Position numbers and translations under genes: made by a program. Source: JAHIYU01 sp964476155 (lineage in GTDB: Bacteria; Krumholzibacteriota; Krumholzibacteriia; LZORAL124-64-63). From it: 64,000 nt of DNA. Under the pieces are notes generated by a model. It made no database searches, was not told the origin of the DNA, and saw only the letters and a list, made by a program, of their open reading frames with translations. Shown in pieces: positions 50,999 to 60,306 of this stretch (the first letter of the stretch is position 1; every line of letters begins with the position of its first letter). Location: positions 1-64,000 of the forward strand of contig CAYYYS010000013.1 of assembly GCA_964476155.1 (NCBI GenBank). The letters are read 5' to 3'.

Positions 50999-52525
50999 AT
51001 GCTAGCCAGCATCACGGATTTGATGCAGTCCTTCGCCGACACCTATAGCCGTGTCACGCCCGACTGGTTGGAGCAGTTCACTCCGGTGGTTCTACTGCTG
51101 ATCGTGGTGGCTTTCGTCTTCTATCGCCTGCCAACGGTTGACGTGGGTCACGACAAGGGCTTCAAGCGGCGCCGGATCATGAATTGGCTGCCTCTGGGTC
51201 TCACTTACGCCTTCTTGTATATGGGGCGTTACAACCTGACAGTGAGCAAGTCCGCCTTTGAGAACCTGGCCGGCGGCGGCGGCAGCTCCATGATGGGCAA
51301 CGATGCCTTCGGCGTGATCTTCGGCGTGGGCACGATCGTCTACGGTTTTTCCTTCCTGATCAACGGGCCACTGACCGATAGGCTGGGCGGTCGGTTCGCC
51401 ATTCTCGTCGGCGCCGCCGGCGCGATTGTCGCCAACCTCCTGATGGGACTGGCTTCGCTTTCGCTTTTGCATGACGGCCCCCTGTCTGGCTTCCTGGTCT
51501 CCAACTTCGTCATTGTCTTCTCAATTCTCTACGCCGCGAACATGTATTTCCAGAGTTTCGGCGCAGTAGCCATCGTCAAGGTAAACTCCTCGTGGTTCCA
51601 CGTGCGCGAGCGTGGTGTCTTCGGGGCCATCTTCGGTATCCTGATCTCGCTGGGCATCTACTTCGCCTTCGACCTGGGCGGCATGATCCTCGATAGCATG
51701 GGGCTGGCTTGGGTTTTCCTGATGCCGGCATTGCTGCTGACGCTATTCTGGATCATCGACTACTTCATTGTTTATAACAAACCCAGCGAGGCGGGGCAGG
51801 AGGATTTCAACACCGCCGATGCCACATCGGGAGATGAGGGACCGCAACTCGGCGCGATCAAGGTCTTCAAGATGATGCTGACCAACCCCATCATCATCAC
51901 CATCGCCCTGATCGAGTTCTGCAGCGGCTTCCTGCGTCAGGCGATCATGCAGTGGTTCAAGATCTTCGCCAAGCAGACCGATGCGATGCTCGGCCTCAAG
52001 AGCAGCTTCGTCTACGAGAACTGGGGCCTGATGCTCTGCATCGCCGGCATCCTCGGCGGCGTGTTCGCGGGGACGATCAGCGACCATCTCTTCCAGTCGC
52101 GTCGGGGACCCGTCGCGGCCTTCCTCTACGGCACTATGCTGATCGGTTCGGTGATGTTGATCTTCTTGTATCAGACCCCATTTGTAGGCTGGCTGGTGCT
52201 GATCATGTCCATGGCCGTGATCGGCGTCCACGGCATGTTGTCGGGGACCGCCAGCATGGACTTCGGCGGCTCCAAGAACACGGGCATCGCCGTGGGCATC
52301 ATCGACGGCTTCGTTTATCTCGGCACGGCCGTCATGTCGTTCACCTATGCCATCGTCCTGCCCAAGGAGAAACTCGACGCCGCGGGCGAGATCATCGGCC
52401 CGGCCATCGATCCCGCCAACTGGAAGGCGTGGCCCATCGCCATGGTCCCCTTGGCGATTCTGGGGCTGGTTCTGGCCACGCGTGTCTGGAACGCCAAGCC
52501 GAAAAGCAAGTCCTCGGCCCACTGA
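50999..52525 (+). CDS. OPA-family MFS transporter (GlpT/UhpT-like)
   Basis: A 508-residue inner-membrane transporter with about 12 hydrophobic segments. The segment YAFLYMGRYNLTVSKSAF is the OPA/organophosphate antiporter signature (GRYN), followed by FGVIFGVGTIVYGFSFLING and PLTDRLGGR (the MFS loop 2-3 motif). The N-terminus has an extra helix (VVLLLIVVAFVFYRLPTV). Probable substrate: glycerol-3-phosphate or a hexose phosphate, taken up with phosphate exchange. GGGAG lies 12 bp before the ATG. Confidence 0.88.
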   Translation: MLASITDLMQSFADTYSRVTPDWLEQFTPVVLLLIVVAFVFYRLPTVDVGHDKGFKRRRIMNWLPLGLTYAFLYMGRYNLTVSKSAFENLAGGGGSSMMGNDAFGVIFGVGTIVYGFSFLINGPLTDRLGGRFAILVGAAGAIVANLLMGLASLSLLHDGPLSGFLVSNFVIVFSILYAANMYFQSFGAVAIVKVNSSWFHVRERGVFGAIFGILISLGIYFAFDLGGMILDSMGLAWVFLMPALLLTLFWIIDYFIVYNKPSEAGQEDFNTADATSGDEGPQLGAIKVFKMMLTNPIIITIALIEFCSGFLRQAIMQWFKIFAKQTDAMLGLKSSFVYENWGLMLCIAGILGGVFAGTISDHLFQSRRGPVAAFLYGTMLIGSVMLIFLYQTPFVGWLVLIMSMAVIGVHGMLSGTASMDFGGSKNTGIAVGIIDGFVYLGTAVMSFTYAIVLPKEKLDAAGEIIGPAIDPANWKAWPIAMVPLAILGLVLATRVWNAKPKSKSSAH

Positions 52526-52536
52526 GGTAATCGCCC

Positions 52537-54402
52537 ATGAAAGTCTCGTGTCTTCTCCTGCTGGCGCTGACCATTGCGGTCGGCGCCGGCGCCGCTGATA
52601 CCCGGACCTTCGTCATCGCGGACGGCGACACCGTCTGGCTGACCGATCCCATCGTCATTCTCGGCTCGCGCGTGCCCGCAGCCCTGCCCGGCCTCATCCG
52701 CCCGGTGGCCATGATCGGCCCCGACGCCGATGTGCCCGTCCGCTCGACGGCGGAACTCCTGGCTCTGCTGCCTGCCGTCGAAGTGAACCAGCGTCAGCAA
52801 TACGGCACCCAGGCCGACCTGAGCATCCGCGGTTCCACCTTCGAACAGGTGCAGGTCCTGCTCGACGGTTGGGATGTGGGCGACGCCCAGACCGGTCATC
52901 ATAATCTCGACCTGCCGCTGGGCCTGGCCGACGTGGTGCGGCTGGAGGTCCTGCGCGGCCACGGGTCGGCCCTCTACGGCGCCAACGCTTTCGGCGGCGT
53001 GGTGAACGTGATTCCGCGTACGCCGTCGGACCGGCGTGGCGGCGCGATGGCGGTGGGCGGCGGCGATTTCGCCACCCGTTTCGCCCGTCTCCGGTTTGAG
53101 AGCGGTGCCGGCGCGGTCATGGGGCTCGACGGCAAGGCCTGGGTCTCGGGCGAGTGGTTCCGCACCGACGGCGATCGGGACGGGACCGATGTGGAGAACG
53201 GCTCTATATCCCTACGCGCCACGGGTCGCACTGGCTGGGGCGAAATCGAGACCTTGTCGGGCTACGCTCGCCGCGAATTCGGCGCTTTGGATTTCTACGC
53301 GCCCTACCCGTCCTTCGAGAAGACGGAAACCGCCTTCACGGGCTTCAAGGTGAGGGCCGATCTCTCCGATGCGGTGGTCCTGGAGCAGCGCCTGGGCGGC
53401 CGCCGCCATCGAGATCGCTTCACGCTCTTCCGCGATGATCCCGACATCTACTTCAACGACCACGTCACGCGTCGCACGACCGCCGAAACCCGTTTGCTGA
53501 TCGAGGCCGGTCATGGTCTGGCGGTCGCTGTGGGTGTGGACGGCATGTACGAGGATATCCGCAGCGATGGTATTCGCAGCGGCGTGGCCGGACCGGCCCT
53601 GGGTGACCACGAGCGTCGCCGGGCGTCCGGGTCGCTGGAATTCACGGGACGTCACGCGCCTCTGCGCTGGAGTCTGGGGGCGCGCCTGGACAGCTGGTCG
53701 GTCGCCCGGCCCCGCCTGTCGCGCTCGGCCGCCGCGAGTCTCGACCTGGGGGATGGCGTGTCGTTAAGGGCTTCGACCGGCACTGTATTCCGCGTGCCGA
53801 CCTTCACGGAGCTCTATTACGAGGATCCGGCCAACGTGGGCGATCCGACCCTGTCGCCGGAGTCCGGCTGGTCGCGGGACGCCGGCGCCGAGATTCGACG
53901 CGGCCCCTGGACGGTGGTCTGGGAAATCTTCGCGCGTTACGAGACCGATCTGATCGACTGGGCGCGTCCGCGCGACGCCACCGACGATCCTTGGCGGGTC
54001 ATGAATATCACCACGGGGGAGGTGCGCGGCACGACCCTGTCCTACCGTCTCGACACGCCCCGCGGAGATGCCTTCTACCTGCACCACACCTATCTGGAAA
54101 AGACCCGCAGCCTGCCCGACCATCACGTCGCCAAATATGATTTTCTGGCGCCACGCCATCTGGTCGCCACTGGTGTCACCGTGAACTGTTGCCGTTTCCT
54201 GCGTTTGACACCCCAGGTGCGGCTGCGAGATCGTGCGGACGGCGGCGGACACGGAGTCGCTGATCTACGTGTTTCTCTTGCGCACAATATCTGGCGGCTG
54301 GATGTGGATGCCACGAATCTGCTGGACCTGGATTATTTTGAGATTCCGGGTGTTTTCATGCCCGGGCGATTGGTTACCGCAACGATGAAATATCTCTTTT
54401 AA
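52537..54402 (+). CDS. TonB-dependent outer-membrane receptor
   Basis: A 621-residue receptor. Signal peptide MKVSCLLLLALTIAVGAGAA. The plug domain is clear: TAELLALLPAVEVNQRQQYG, SIRGSTFEQVQVLLDGWDVG and VRLEVLRGHGSALYGANAFGG. The rest is a 22-strand-type barrel ending in MPGRLVTATMKYLF with terminal Phe. It begins 11 bp after the OPA transporter and is probably translated from the same transcript; a TonB box is not evident. The ligand is unknown; the size resembles small siderophore or vitamin receptors. Confidence 0.93.
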   Translation: MKVSCLLLLALTIAVGAGAADTRTFVIADGDTVWLTDPIVILGSRVPAALPGLIRPVAMIGPDADVPVRSTAELLALLPAVEVNQRQQYGTQADLSIRGSTFEQVQVLLDGWDVGDAQTGHHNLDLPLGLADVVRLEVLRGHGSALYGANAFGGVVNVIPRTPSDRRGGAMAVGGGDFATRFARLRFESGAGAVMGLDGKAWVSGEWFRTDGDRDGTDVENGSISLRATGRTGWGEIETLSGYARREFGALDFYAPYPSFEKTETAFTGFKVRADLSDAVVLEQRLGGRRHRDRFTLFRDDPDIYFNDHVTRRTTAETRLLIEAGHGLAVAVGVDGMYEDIRSDGIRSGVAGPALGDHERRRASGSLEFTGRHAPLRWSLGARLDSWSVARPRLSRSAAASLDLGDGVSLRASTGTVFRVPTFTELYYEDPANVGDPTLSPESGWSRDAGAEIRRGPWTVVWEIFARYETDLIDWARPRDATDDPWRVMNITTGEVRGTTLSYRLDTPRGDAFYLHHTYLEKTRSLPDHHVAKYDFLAPRHLVATGVTVNCCRFLRLTPQVRLRDRADGGGHGVADLRVSLAHNIWRLDVDATNLLDLDYFEIPGVFMPGRLVTATMKYLF

Positions 54403-54747
54403 CGGTGGATATAGTTGCGTTTACGAAATAAGATCTCGACACTCGGACGCAATTTCGAAGGCACAGCCTAATATATGATGAAAGTGCATTATTAAGTCAA
54501 CAATATCCACAATCACACCGATGGGACGTAATCAGATAGAAAAATTCCACAACTAAGTGAAAAAACTGTTGAATATTGGTCACGTATTGTGATACGATTG
54601 GTATCAAGTAAGGGATTCTGTGAGACCCATTGCGTTTTTGCACAATCAAGCAATAAGCTGCTTCGTCTCCAGATCCGTAATCGTAGTGTTTCCAGAATAT
54701 CATTGTGGGAGCGCTATCCAACCGACTCTCGTGAGGGGGATCTTTTC
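54403..54747. other. AT-rich regulatory gap before the first tagged protein
   Basis: A 345-bp gap much AT-richer than the genes. It contains TTGAAT (54569-54574) and TACGAT, spaced about 18 bp apart, as a possible promoter, and the palindrome listed separately at 54590. No ORF, tRNA or hairpin element was recognised. Confidence 0.4.
54590..54606. promoter_or_regulatory. Short operator-like palindrome
   Basis: TGATACGATTGGTATCA: perfect 6-bp arms with a 5-bp spacer overlapping the candidate -10 region, about 140 bp upstream of the start codon at 54748. It could be a repressor site; no regulator is known. Confidence 0.3.
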
Positions 54748-55698
54748 ATGAGAAACTTGATGAAGCTCCTGGCCGTCGCCGCAATCATCACCCTGTTCGC
54801 CGGCTTCGCGGTCGCCAAGACCCTGCAGCCCGTGTCCAAGGACATCATCGTCAAGGACAGCTACATCGGCATGGATCGCGGTCTGCTGGACTGCACCGGC
54901 CAGGTCGAGCTGACCGACGGCGTCACGTCCTACGGTGACAACACCGGCATGCCCAACAACGTGACGACCTATGGTTGTAGCTCCTGGAACGAGTCCGGCG
55001 GCGAAGTTGTGCATCACATCTTCTTTGCCGACGAAGTCGAGTGGTCGATGGTCATCAACATGGGTGGCTGCGATCTCGACATCGCCATCCTCGACCAGTG
55101 CGACGAGGATCTGGGTTGCATCGGCGTCGCCGACAGCAGCGTCGACGGCACGGGCCCCGGCTGGATCGGTGACGTCTACTTCGTCGTCGACGGTTACAAT
55201 GAAGCCGCCTGCGCCTTCGATATCACCGTTACCTCGACGCCCTACATTCCGCCCGAGCCCATCGGCTTCTGCGACCTGGTCCAGGATGTCGATGGCGTTG
55301 GCGTGTTCACCGGTGACACCTGCGACGGCGAGAACCTGATCACCAGCATGGACTGCTCGACCTACACCGAGAACGGCTTCGAGCACTTCTACAGCGTGTT
55401 CATGCCTGCCGGTTCGTCCTTCACGGTCGACCTGATTCATGCCATCGACAGTGCCCTGTGGGTCCTGGATGGTTGTGAAGAGCCCTACGCTTGCCTGGCC
55501 TACGCGGATAACGAATGGCCTGCGGGCACCGAGACCATCACCTATGCGAACCCCGGCGGCGACACGACCGTGTTCCTGGTCGTGGATAGCTGGAGTTCCG
55601 ACTCCTGTGGGGCCTACGAGTTCATGTTCACCCCGACGGGTGGCGCTATCGCCAACGAGCAGCTGACCTTCGGCGAGGTCAAGGCTCTGTTCCAGTAG
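54748..55698 (+). CDS. Secreted two-repeat (PPC-like) protein with C-terminal G-E-V-K tag
   Basis: A 316-residue exported protein. ATG 54748 is preceded by GAGGGGGA; the upstream open frame (from 54589) is AT-rich and is excluded. Signal peptide MRNLMKLLAVAAIITLFAGFAVAK. Two tandem beta domains of about 120 residues follow, each with cysteines and the pattern V-V-D-x-Y/W plus a C-A-F/C-G-A-Y strand, resembling bacterial pre-peptidase C-terminal (PPC) domains. The C-terminus is LTFGEVKALFQ. The FAVAK-x-L-Q start and the tag are shared with the next gene, so the two are related. Confidence 0.78.
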   Translation: MRNLMKLLAVAAIITLFAGFAVAKTLQPVSKDIIVKDSYIGMDRGLLDCTGQVELTDGVTSYGDNTGMPNNVTTYGCSSWNESGGEVVHHIFFADEVEWSMVINMGGCDLDIAILDQCDEDLGCIGVADSSVDGTGPGWIGDVYFVVDGYNEAACAFDITVTSTPYIPPEPIGFCDLVQDVDGVGVFTGDTCDGENLITSMDCSTYTENGFEHFYSVFMPAGSSFTVDLIHAIDSALWVLDGCEEPYACLAYADNEWPAGTETITYANPGGDTTVFLVVDSWSSDSCGAYEFMFTPTGGAIANEQLTFGEVKALFQ

Positions 55699-55738
55699 GT
55701 TGTTGTGATACGGATCGCATTGTCGATCCTCACGAGAT

Positions 55739-55770
55739 GGCCCCGGGGTTCTCCCTGGGGCCTTCTTCTT
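55739..55770 (+). terminator. Rho-independent terminator after the first tagged gene
   Basis: GGCCCCGGGG, loop TTCTCC, CTGGGGCC then TTCTTCTT. A GC-rich stem followed by a T-rich tract 40 bp after the stop codon. Confidence 0.75.
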
Positions 55771-55944
55771 GCATGCTACGCAGTGTTCATCTGTTTCTGG
55801 ACAGGCTCTTTGCGGGCGTGCTATTGATTCCCCTGATGTTTTATTTCGGAAAGGGATCAGCAATCTGTTGTCGACAAAGGGAATGAAGTGGTCGTACCTT
55901 GGGTTAGTGACCGATCGGCGCTAATCATGGCTACTCGGCTCTTT

Positions 55945-55975
55945 TTGGCAATGGCGTGTTTATTTGTGGTATAAT
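55945..55975 (+). promoter_or_regulatory. Probable promoter for the second tagged protein
   Basis: TTGGCA (55945-55950) and a perfect TATAAT (55970-55975) lie 19 bp apart, slightly longer than the ideal 17. The start would be about 80 bp before ATG 56062. Confidence 0.4.
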
Positions 55976-56061
55976 AGTATCGAGTTTGGAACTAGGATTC
56001 ACGTGATCGGGCGCCAAGGGCGACCCGACTCCAGGTTTCTCTCAGGAGGAAGGGAACTGAT

Positions 56062-57156
56062 ATGAGAGCAGGATCATGGATGGTCGTCGTGTTGATGATC
56101 GGACTGCTGGCGTCTTTCGCGGTCGCCAAGGATCTCCAGCGCACCGACGACGAGACCTTCGGGAAGATGAACCGCCTGCACGGACCGGCGTTCACGTCCC
56201 GCGCCACTTTCGAAGGCTTCGAGGCGGCCGTGCCACCGGCCGGTTGGTCGGCAACCGTCAACAATACGGACACCTGGGAACAGCTGGCGCTCGAGGGTGG
56301 AAGTCTCGAAGGCGACTTCGCCGCTTACATCCACTGGAACACGACGGTGGCCCAGGACGAGGCCATCGCCTTTTCGCACACGGTCGATGTGGCCGGCGAC
56401 GAGTATGTTCTCAGCTTCTGGATGGCGGGGTCCCGTGGCATGGAGTGGGATCTGAACGCGACCGAAACCGTCGCGGTCGACGGCACGAGTGTTTTCGACT
56501 GGGACACTGCGCCCAACCCGGGCGAAAATTTCGTCTGGGAGAAACACTTCATCGACCTGACGGCCTACGACGGCCAGACCATCGAGATCTCGTTCCGCTA
56601 CGTCGGCATGAATGGAGATGCCCATTATATCGACGCCGTGATGATCGACGACGGCACCGGTTACGATCCGCCGCCGCTGGACGTGCTGCCGAACGATCTC
56701 TGCGAGAACGCCATCAACCTGGTCGAGCAGGGGCTGAGCGAGTTCGACGTCGACCTGTGTCGGGCTTATAACGACTACTCGGCCGGTGACCCGTACAACG
56801 CGTGCACGGGCTGGCCCTCCTACGGTCGCGATCTCGTCTACACCATCTACCTGCGGGCCGGCGACCTGTTCACCGCCACCATGCAGGGAACGCACGATGC
56901 GTCCATGTGGATGGCGACCGACTGCGCCGATCTGGCCGGCACCTGTGTTGTGGGCTCGGACAACACCATCAACGAGGGCCTGGAGCAGATCCCGCCCACG
57001 GACGATCCCGACTGGGTCGTGCCCGCCGACGGCTGGTACTACCTGATCATCGACGGTTATGACGTCAATGCCTGCAGCGTCGTCACCATCACCTTCTTCT
57101 CGCCCACGGCCAACGAGGACCTGAGCTGGGGTGGTTTGAAAACACTGTACCGCTGA
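56062..57156 (+). CDS. Secreted MAM-like/PPC-like protein with C-terminal W-G-G-L-K tag
   Basis: A 364-residue exported protein. Strong AGGAGGAAGG site; signal peptide GSWMVVVLMIGLLASFAVAK. The first half (about residues 50-200) is a choice-of-anchor-J/MAM-like beta-sandwich beginning FEGFEAAVPPAGWSA. The second half is a PPC-like domain (DLCENAINL to VVTITFFSP). It ends in LSWGGLKTLYR. The signal peptide and tag resemble the upstream protein, suggesting duplication of an ancestral tagged family. Partners unknown. Confidence 0.8.
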   Translation: MRAGSWMVVVLMIGLLASFAVAKDLQRTDDETFGKMNRLHGPAFTSRATFEGFEAAVPPAGWSATVNNTDTWEQLALEGGSLEGDFAAYIHWNTTVAQDEAIAFSHTVDVAGDEYVLSFWMAGSRGMEWDLNATETVAVDGTSVFDWDTAPNPGENFVWEKHFIDLTAYDGQTIEISFRYVGMNGDAHYIDAVMIDDGTGYDPPPLDVLPNDLCENAINLVEQGLSEFDVDLCRAYNDYSAGDPYNACTGWPSYGRDLVYTIYLRAGDLFTATMQGTHDASMWMATDCADLAGTCVVGSDNTINEGLEQIPPTDDPDWVVPADGWYYLIIDGYDVNACSVVTITFFSPTANEDLSWGGLKTLYR

Positions 57157-57183
57157 TCGTCGTCGCGACGATCACTGCATATG

Positions 57184-57213
57184 AAAAGCCCCGAGGCGCG
57201 GCCTCGGGGCTTT
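57184..57213. terminator. Bidirectional terminator between tagged gene and MATE gene
   Basis: AAAAGCCCCGAGG, loop CGCGG, CCTCGGGGCTTT. An 11-bp GC stem with A and T tracts on both sides, placed between two convergent genes. Confidence 0.85.
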
Positions 57214-57232
57214 CGCTTGGTGTCCGTCGATT

Positions 57233-58639
57233 TCAGGATCCGCTGAAGATCCGCACGGTCTTCCAGCGGCCCGACTGGAACCGTCCCCACAACGCCGCCG
57301 CCTGCAGCAGATAGCAGACCGAGCCACCAAGCCAGGCCGTGGTCACGTCGCCGCCCCGGTGGACGATCAGGTACCACGCCATGGGCAGGAACAGACCCCA
57401 CATGATGAACAGGGTGACCAGCATGACCGACCGCGTGTCGCCCGCTCCGGTCAGGATGCCGCTGCCGACCATCCGCATGCCGTCGGCGAACTGGAAACCC
57501 GCGGCGATCAGGACCAGCGAACCGGCAAAGGCCAGCACGGCCGGATCGTCGGTGAAGATCCGGAACAGGTTGCCGCGGGCGGCCGAGTAGATCGCCACGA
57601 GGGTCAGACAGTAGTAGAGGCCCAGCTTGTAGACCTGGCGACCATAGGATGCCGCCCGGTCGGGACGCCTCGCGCCCACCTCGTTGCCGGTCAGCACCGA
57701 GCCGGCGGTGGTCAGGCCCCACATGGGCATGAACGAGAACGAGAGCAGCTGGATGGTGATCTGGCTCGCCGCCAGGGACACCGCGCCGGCCCGTCCGATC
57801 AGGGCCGTGAATACGGCGATGGAACTCATGTCGATGAATCCTTCGAGAGCCGAGGGCTGGCCCACGCGGATGAGTTCCATGATGGCGCGGGGATCGATAC
57901 GACGGGGCACGTGGATGCGGTAGCGACGCCGGTTCTCACGTGGCATTACGGCGACCACGATCAGGATCAGGGCGTTGATGGTGGTGCCGATGGACGTGGC
58001 GATGGCCGCGCCCTTGACGCCCATCGAAGGCACGGCCAGCAGTGTCGTGCCGCCGATGTCGAAGCCGCTCCAGCCGAAGATCAGCCACAGGTCGAGCACC
58101 GCGTTGAGCGCGTTGGCGAAGAGGCCGGCCCACATGGGCGTGCGCACGTCGCGCCGGCCCTGGAAATAGCCCGTCAACGCAAAGAGCACCTGGGTGAAGA
58201 CCGCGCTCAGGGTGCGCCATTTGATATAGGTGTAGGTAGCCGCGGTCACGTCGGGCGGGTTCTTGATCAGCGGCAGGAACTCGAAGCTATAGTAGCCGAG
58301 GATCGTGAGCAGCGTGCCGGTGGTCAGCGACAGGTAGACCGTTTGCCAGGTGTAGTGCCCGACGGCCTCGTCGTCCCCCTTGCCATGGGCCTGGGCCACG
58401 AAGGTGTTGCTGATGCGACTGAGGTTGTTGACCAGGCTGTAAGAGGCCCAGGTCAACATGCCGCCCAGGCCGGCCGCGCCGAGTGCCAGGCTGGAGAAGT
58501 GGCCGAGGAAGATGGTGTCGACGGTCCACATGAGCGTCATCGACAATGTCGTCATCACGATCGGAGTCGCGAGCGCTATGATCTCGCGTCCGTGGTGGAT
58601 GCGTAGTTTGTTCATTGGGGTATGCTTCTTCTCATTCAT
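57233..58639 (-). CDS. MATE-family efflux transporter
   Basis: A 468-residue inner-membrane exporter with about 12 hydrophobic segments. Typical MATE features: ALATPIVMTTLSMTLMWTVD and FLGHFSSLALGAAGLGG at the N-terminus, NTFVAQAHGKGD (motif Q-A-x-G-x-x-x), and in the second half VLTGNEVGARRPDRAA and ILTGAGDTRSVM. The start at 58639 gives an 8-residue extension over M9 (58615); neither has a good ribosome-binding site. Probably exports cationic drugs or dyes in exchange for Na+ or H+. Confidence 0.92.
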   Translation of the reverse strand: MNEKKHTPMNKLRIHHGREIIALATPIVMTTLSMTLMWTVDTIFLGHFSSLALGAAGLGGMLTWASYSLVNNLSRISNTFVAQAHGKGDDEAVGHYTWQTVYLSLTTGTLLTILGYYSFEFLPLIKNPPDVTAATYTYIKWRTLSAVFTQVLFALTGYFQGRRDVRTPMWAGLFANALNAVLDLWLIFGWSGFDIGGTTLLAVPSMGVKGAAIATSIGTTINALILIVVAVMPRENRRRYRIHVPRRIDPRAIMELIRVGQPSALEGFIDMSSIAVFTALIGRAGAVSLAASQITIQLLSFSFMPMWGLTTAGSVLTGNEVGARRPDRAASYGRQVYKLGLYYCLTLVAIYSAARGNLFRIFTDDPAVLAFAGSLVLIAAGFQFADGMRMVGSGILTGAGDTRSVMLVTLFIMWGLFLPMAWYLIVHRGGDVTTAWLGGSVCYLLQAAALWGRFQSGRWKTVRIFSGS

Positions 58640-58980
58640 GATCGTGGCAACATAGTTGGTCCGCTCATCTTATGACAAGCTCTGCTTGATTGAATACGGC
58701 GAGGGATCGGCTTAGATGGGGGCCGGCCATGGAGGTGTACGGGTTTCTCACCGGGGCGCTCGTCGACGACATCCTGTCGTCGGCTTGCTCGGCCTTCGGA
58801 GCTCTCCGCCATCCATGGCTCCGTGCTCCTGCGGACGCCCGGTGAGAAACCCGTACACCTCCATGACCTCCATCTAAGCCGATCCCTCGCCGTATTCGAT
58901 CAAGGAGCGGTTGCCATTGGATGAGTGGTCCGCTACGTTGCGAATTCGTGGAAGTTGCACACCCTGAGGACTAGCTGGAT
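58640..58980. other. Divergent gap with hairpin element D
   Basis: The 341-bp gap between the MATE gene (-) and aroA (+) is mainly occupied by the 220-bp element D (58685-58904). The remaining 75 bp next to aroA carries a GAGGA site 10-14 bp before ATG 58981; no other gene is visible. Confidence 0.6.
58685..58904. repeat. Long hairpin element, type II, copy D
   Basis: A 220-bp inverted repeat. Outer arms of about 35 bp (left through GGGATCGGCTTAGATGG) pair with one mismatch, then a short mismatched segment, then inner arms of about 26 bp (GGAGGTGTACGGGTTTCTCA). The core contains CGTCGGCTTGCT and CTGCGGACGCC, which match CCTCGGCTTTGCT and TTGCGGACGCC in the core of copy C (39877-40057). It sits between divergent genes, so it cannot simply be a terminator. 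Confidence 0.85.
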
Positions 58981-60306
58981 ATGACGCTGATTATCGAACC
59001 CGCTGGTGGGCCTTTGTTCGGGACCGTGACGGTGCCGGGGGACAAGTCTGTTTCGCATCGGGCGGCCCTGTTTGCGCCGCTGGGGTCTGGGGCTTGCCGG
59101 ATTTCCGGGTGGCTGGAGGCGGAGGATACGGGGCGGTCCTTGACGGCTGTTGAGAGTCTTGGGGCCGAGGTGGAACGTGATGGAGGAGATCTTGTGATCT
59201 CGCCGGGATCGTTTCCCGGAATCGGAGCCGCGGCAGCCGACAGTCCCGTCATCGACATCGATTGCGGCAACAGCGGGACGACGACGCGGTTGCTGATGGG
59301 GTTGCTGGCCGGTCGACGTGTTCGGGTGCGGTTGGACGGGGATGCGAGTCTGCGGTCGCGGCCCATGGCCCGGGTTGCGGATCCTTTGCGGCTGATGGGC
59401 GCGCGCATTACCTACGAAGGCGAGGACGGACGGCTGCCGGTGCTGATCGAGGGGTCGTCCCTGACCGGGATCGACTATCGGTTGCCGGTCGCATCGGCGC
59501 AGCTCAAGTCGGCGCTGTTGTTGGCGGGGCCGTGCGCGACGGGTGCGACGATCGTCAAGGGCGGCGGCGTGTCGCGCGACCACACCGAGAAACTGCTGAT
59601 CGCCATGGGCGCCGATCTCACCGAGGACGACGATTCCTGCACACTACGCGCCGGCCGATCCCTCGAACTTTCGGACATCACCGTGCCGGGCGATCCGTCG
59701 AGCGCCGCTTTTCTGCTGGCCGCCGCGGCGCTCGTTCCGGGCAGCGAAGTGGTCGTGGCGGGGATGATGATCAATCCGACGCGGGCGCATTATCTGGGCT
59801 CGATGAACGCCATGTCGGTGCCCTTGGCTATTCATCGGGACGAGGCGGCGTCCGTGGAACCAGTCGGTACAGTGACCGCGTCCCATGGAGTCCTGCGGGC
59901 CTGTGAGATCGGCGGCGGCGGGATTCCCGCGCTGATCGACGAGTTGCCGCTGCTGGCCGTGCTGGCGGCGCGCGCCGAGGGTGTCACCCGGATCAGGGAC
60001 GCGCGGGAACTGCGCTTCAAGGAGTCGGATCGCATCGCTACCACGGCGGCCGGACTGCGCGCGCTGGGGGTTGAGGTGGTCGAGTACGACGACGGTCTGG
60101 ATATCGTCGGTTGTCCGGACGGCTTCCCGACCGATGGCGTCGCGGAGATCGTCACCTACGGCGACCATCGCATCGCCATGGCCTTCGCCGTGGCCGGGCT
60201 GGCCTCGCGCGGGGGCGTGACGCTGGACGACGACGCTTGTGTGGCTGTATCATTCCCGGACTTCTTTTCCGTCCTCGCGGATCTGCAGCAAGGAGACGTT
60301 TCATGA
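58981..60306 (+). CDS. aroA: 3-phosphoshikimate 1-carboxyvinyltransferase (EPSP synthase)
   Basis: AroA transfers enolpyruvate from PEP to shikimate 3-phosphate in aromatic amino acid synthesis. The 441-residue product has VPGDKSVSHRAALFAPL at the N-terminus, LGAEVERDGG, CGNSGTTTRLLMGLLAG (the N-x-G-T-x-x-R motif) and RELRFKESDRIATTA. The GNSGTTTRLLMG region has Gly-Thr-Thr rather than the Gly-Thr-Ala-Met-Arg-Pro of glyphosate-sensitive class I enzymes, so class II-like tolerance is possible (inference). It starts an operon aroA-aroC-tyrS. Confidence 0.96.
   Translation: MTLIIEPAGGPLFGTVTVPGDKSVSHRAALFAPLGSGACRISGWLEAEDTGRSLTAVESLGAEVERDGGDLVISPGSFPGIGAAAADSPVIDIDCGNSGTTTRLLMGLLAGRRVRVRLDGDASLRSRPMARVADPLRLMGARITYEGEDGRLPVLIEGSSLTGIDYRLPVASAQLKSALLLAGPCATGATIVKGGGVSRDHTEKLLIAMGADLTEDDDSCTLRAGRSLELSDITVPGDPSSAAFLLAAAALVPGSEVVVAGMMINPTRAHYLGSMNAMSVPLAIHRDEAASVEPVGTVTASHGVLRACEIGGGGIPALIDELPLLAVLAARAEGVTRIRDARELRFKESDRIATTAAGLRALGVEVVEYDDGLDIVGCPDGFPTDGVAEIVTYGDHRIAMAFAVAGLASRGGVTLDDDACVAVSFPDFFSVLADLQQGDVS

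Larger units (their letters stand above)
55699..56061. other. Intergenic gap between two tagged proteins
   Basis: A 363-bp spacer with a terminator (55739) at its start and a promoter-like sequence (TTGGCA and TATAAT, about 55945-55975) near its end. No gene is apparent in between. Confidence 0.5.
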
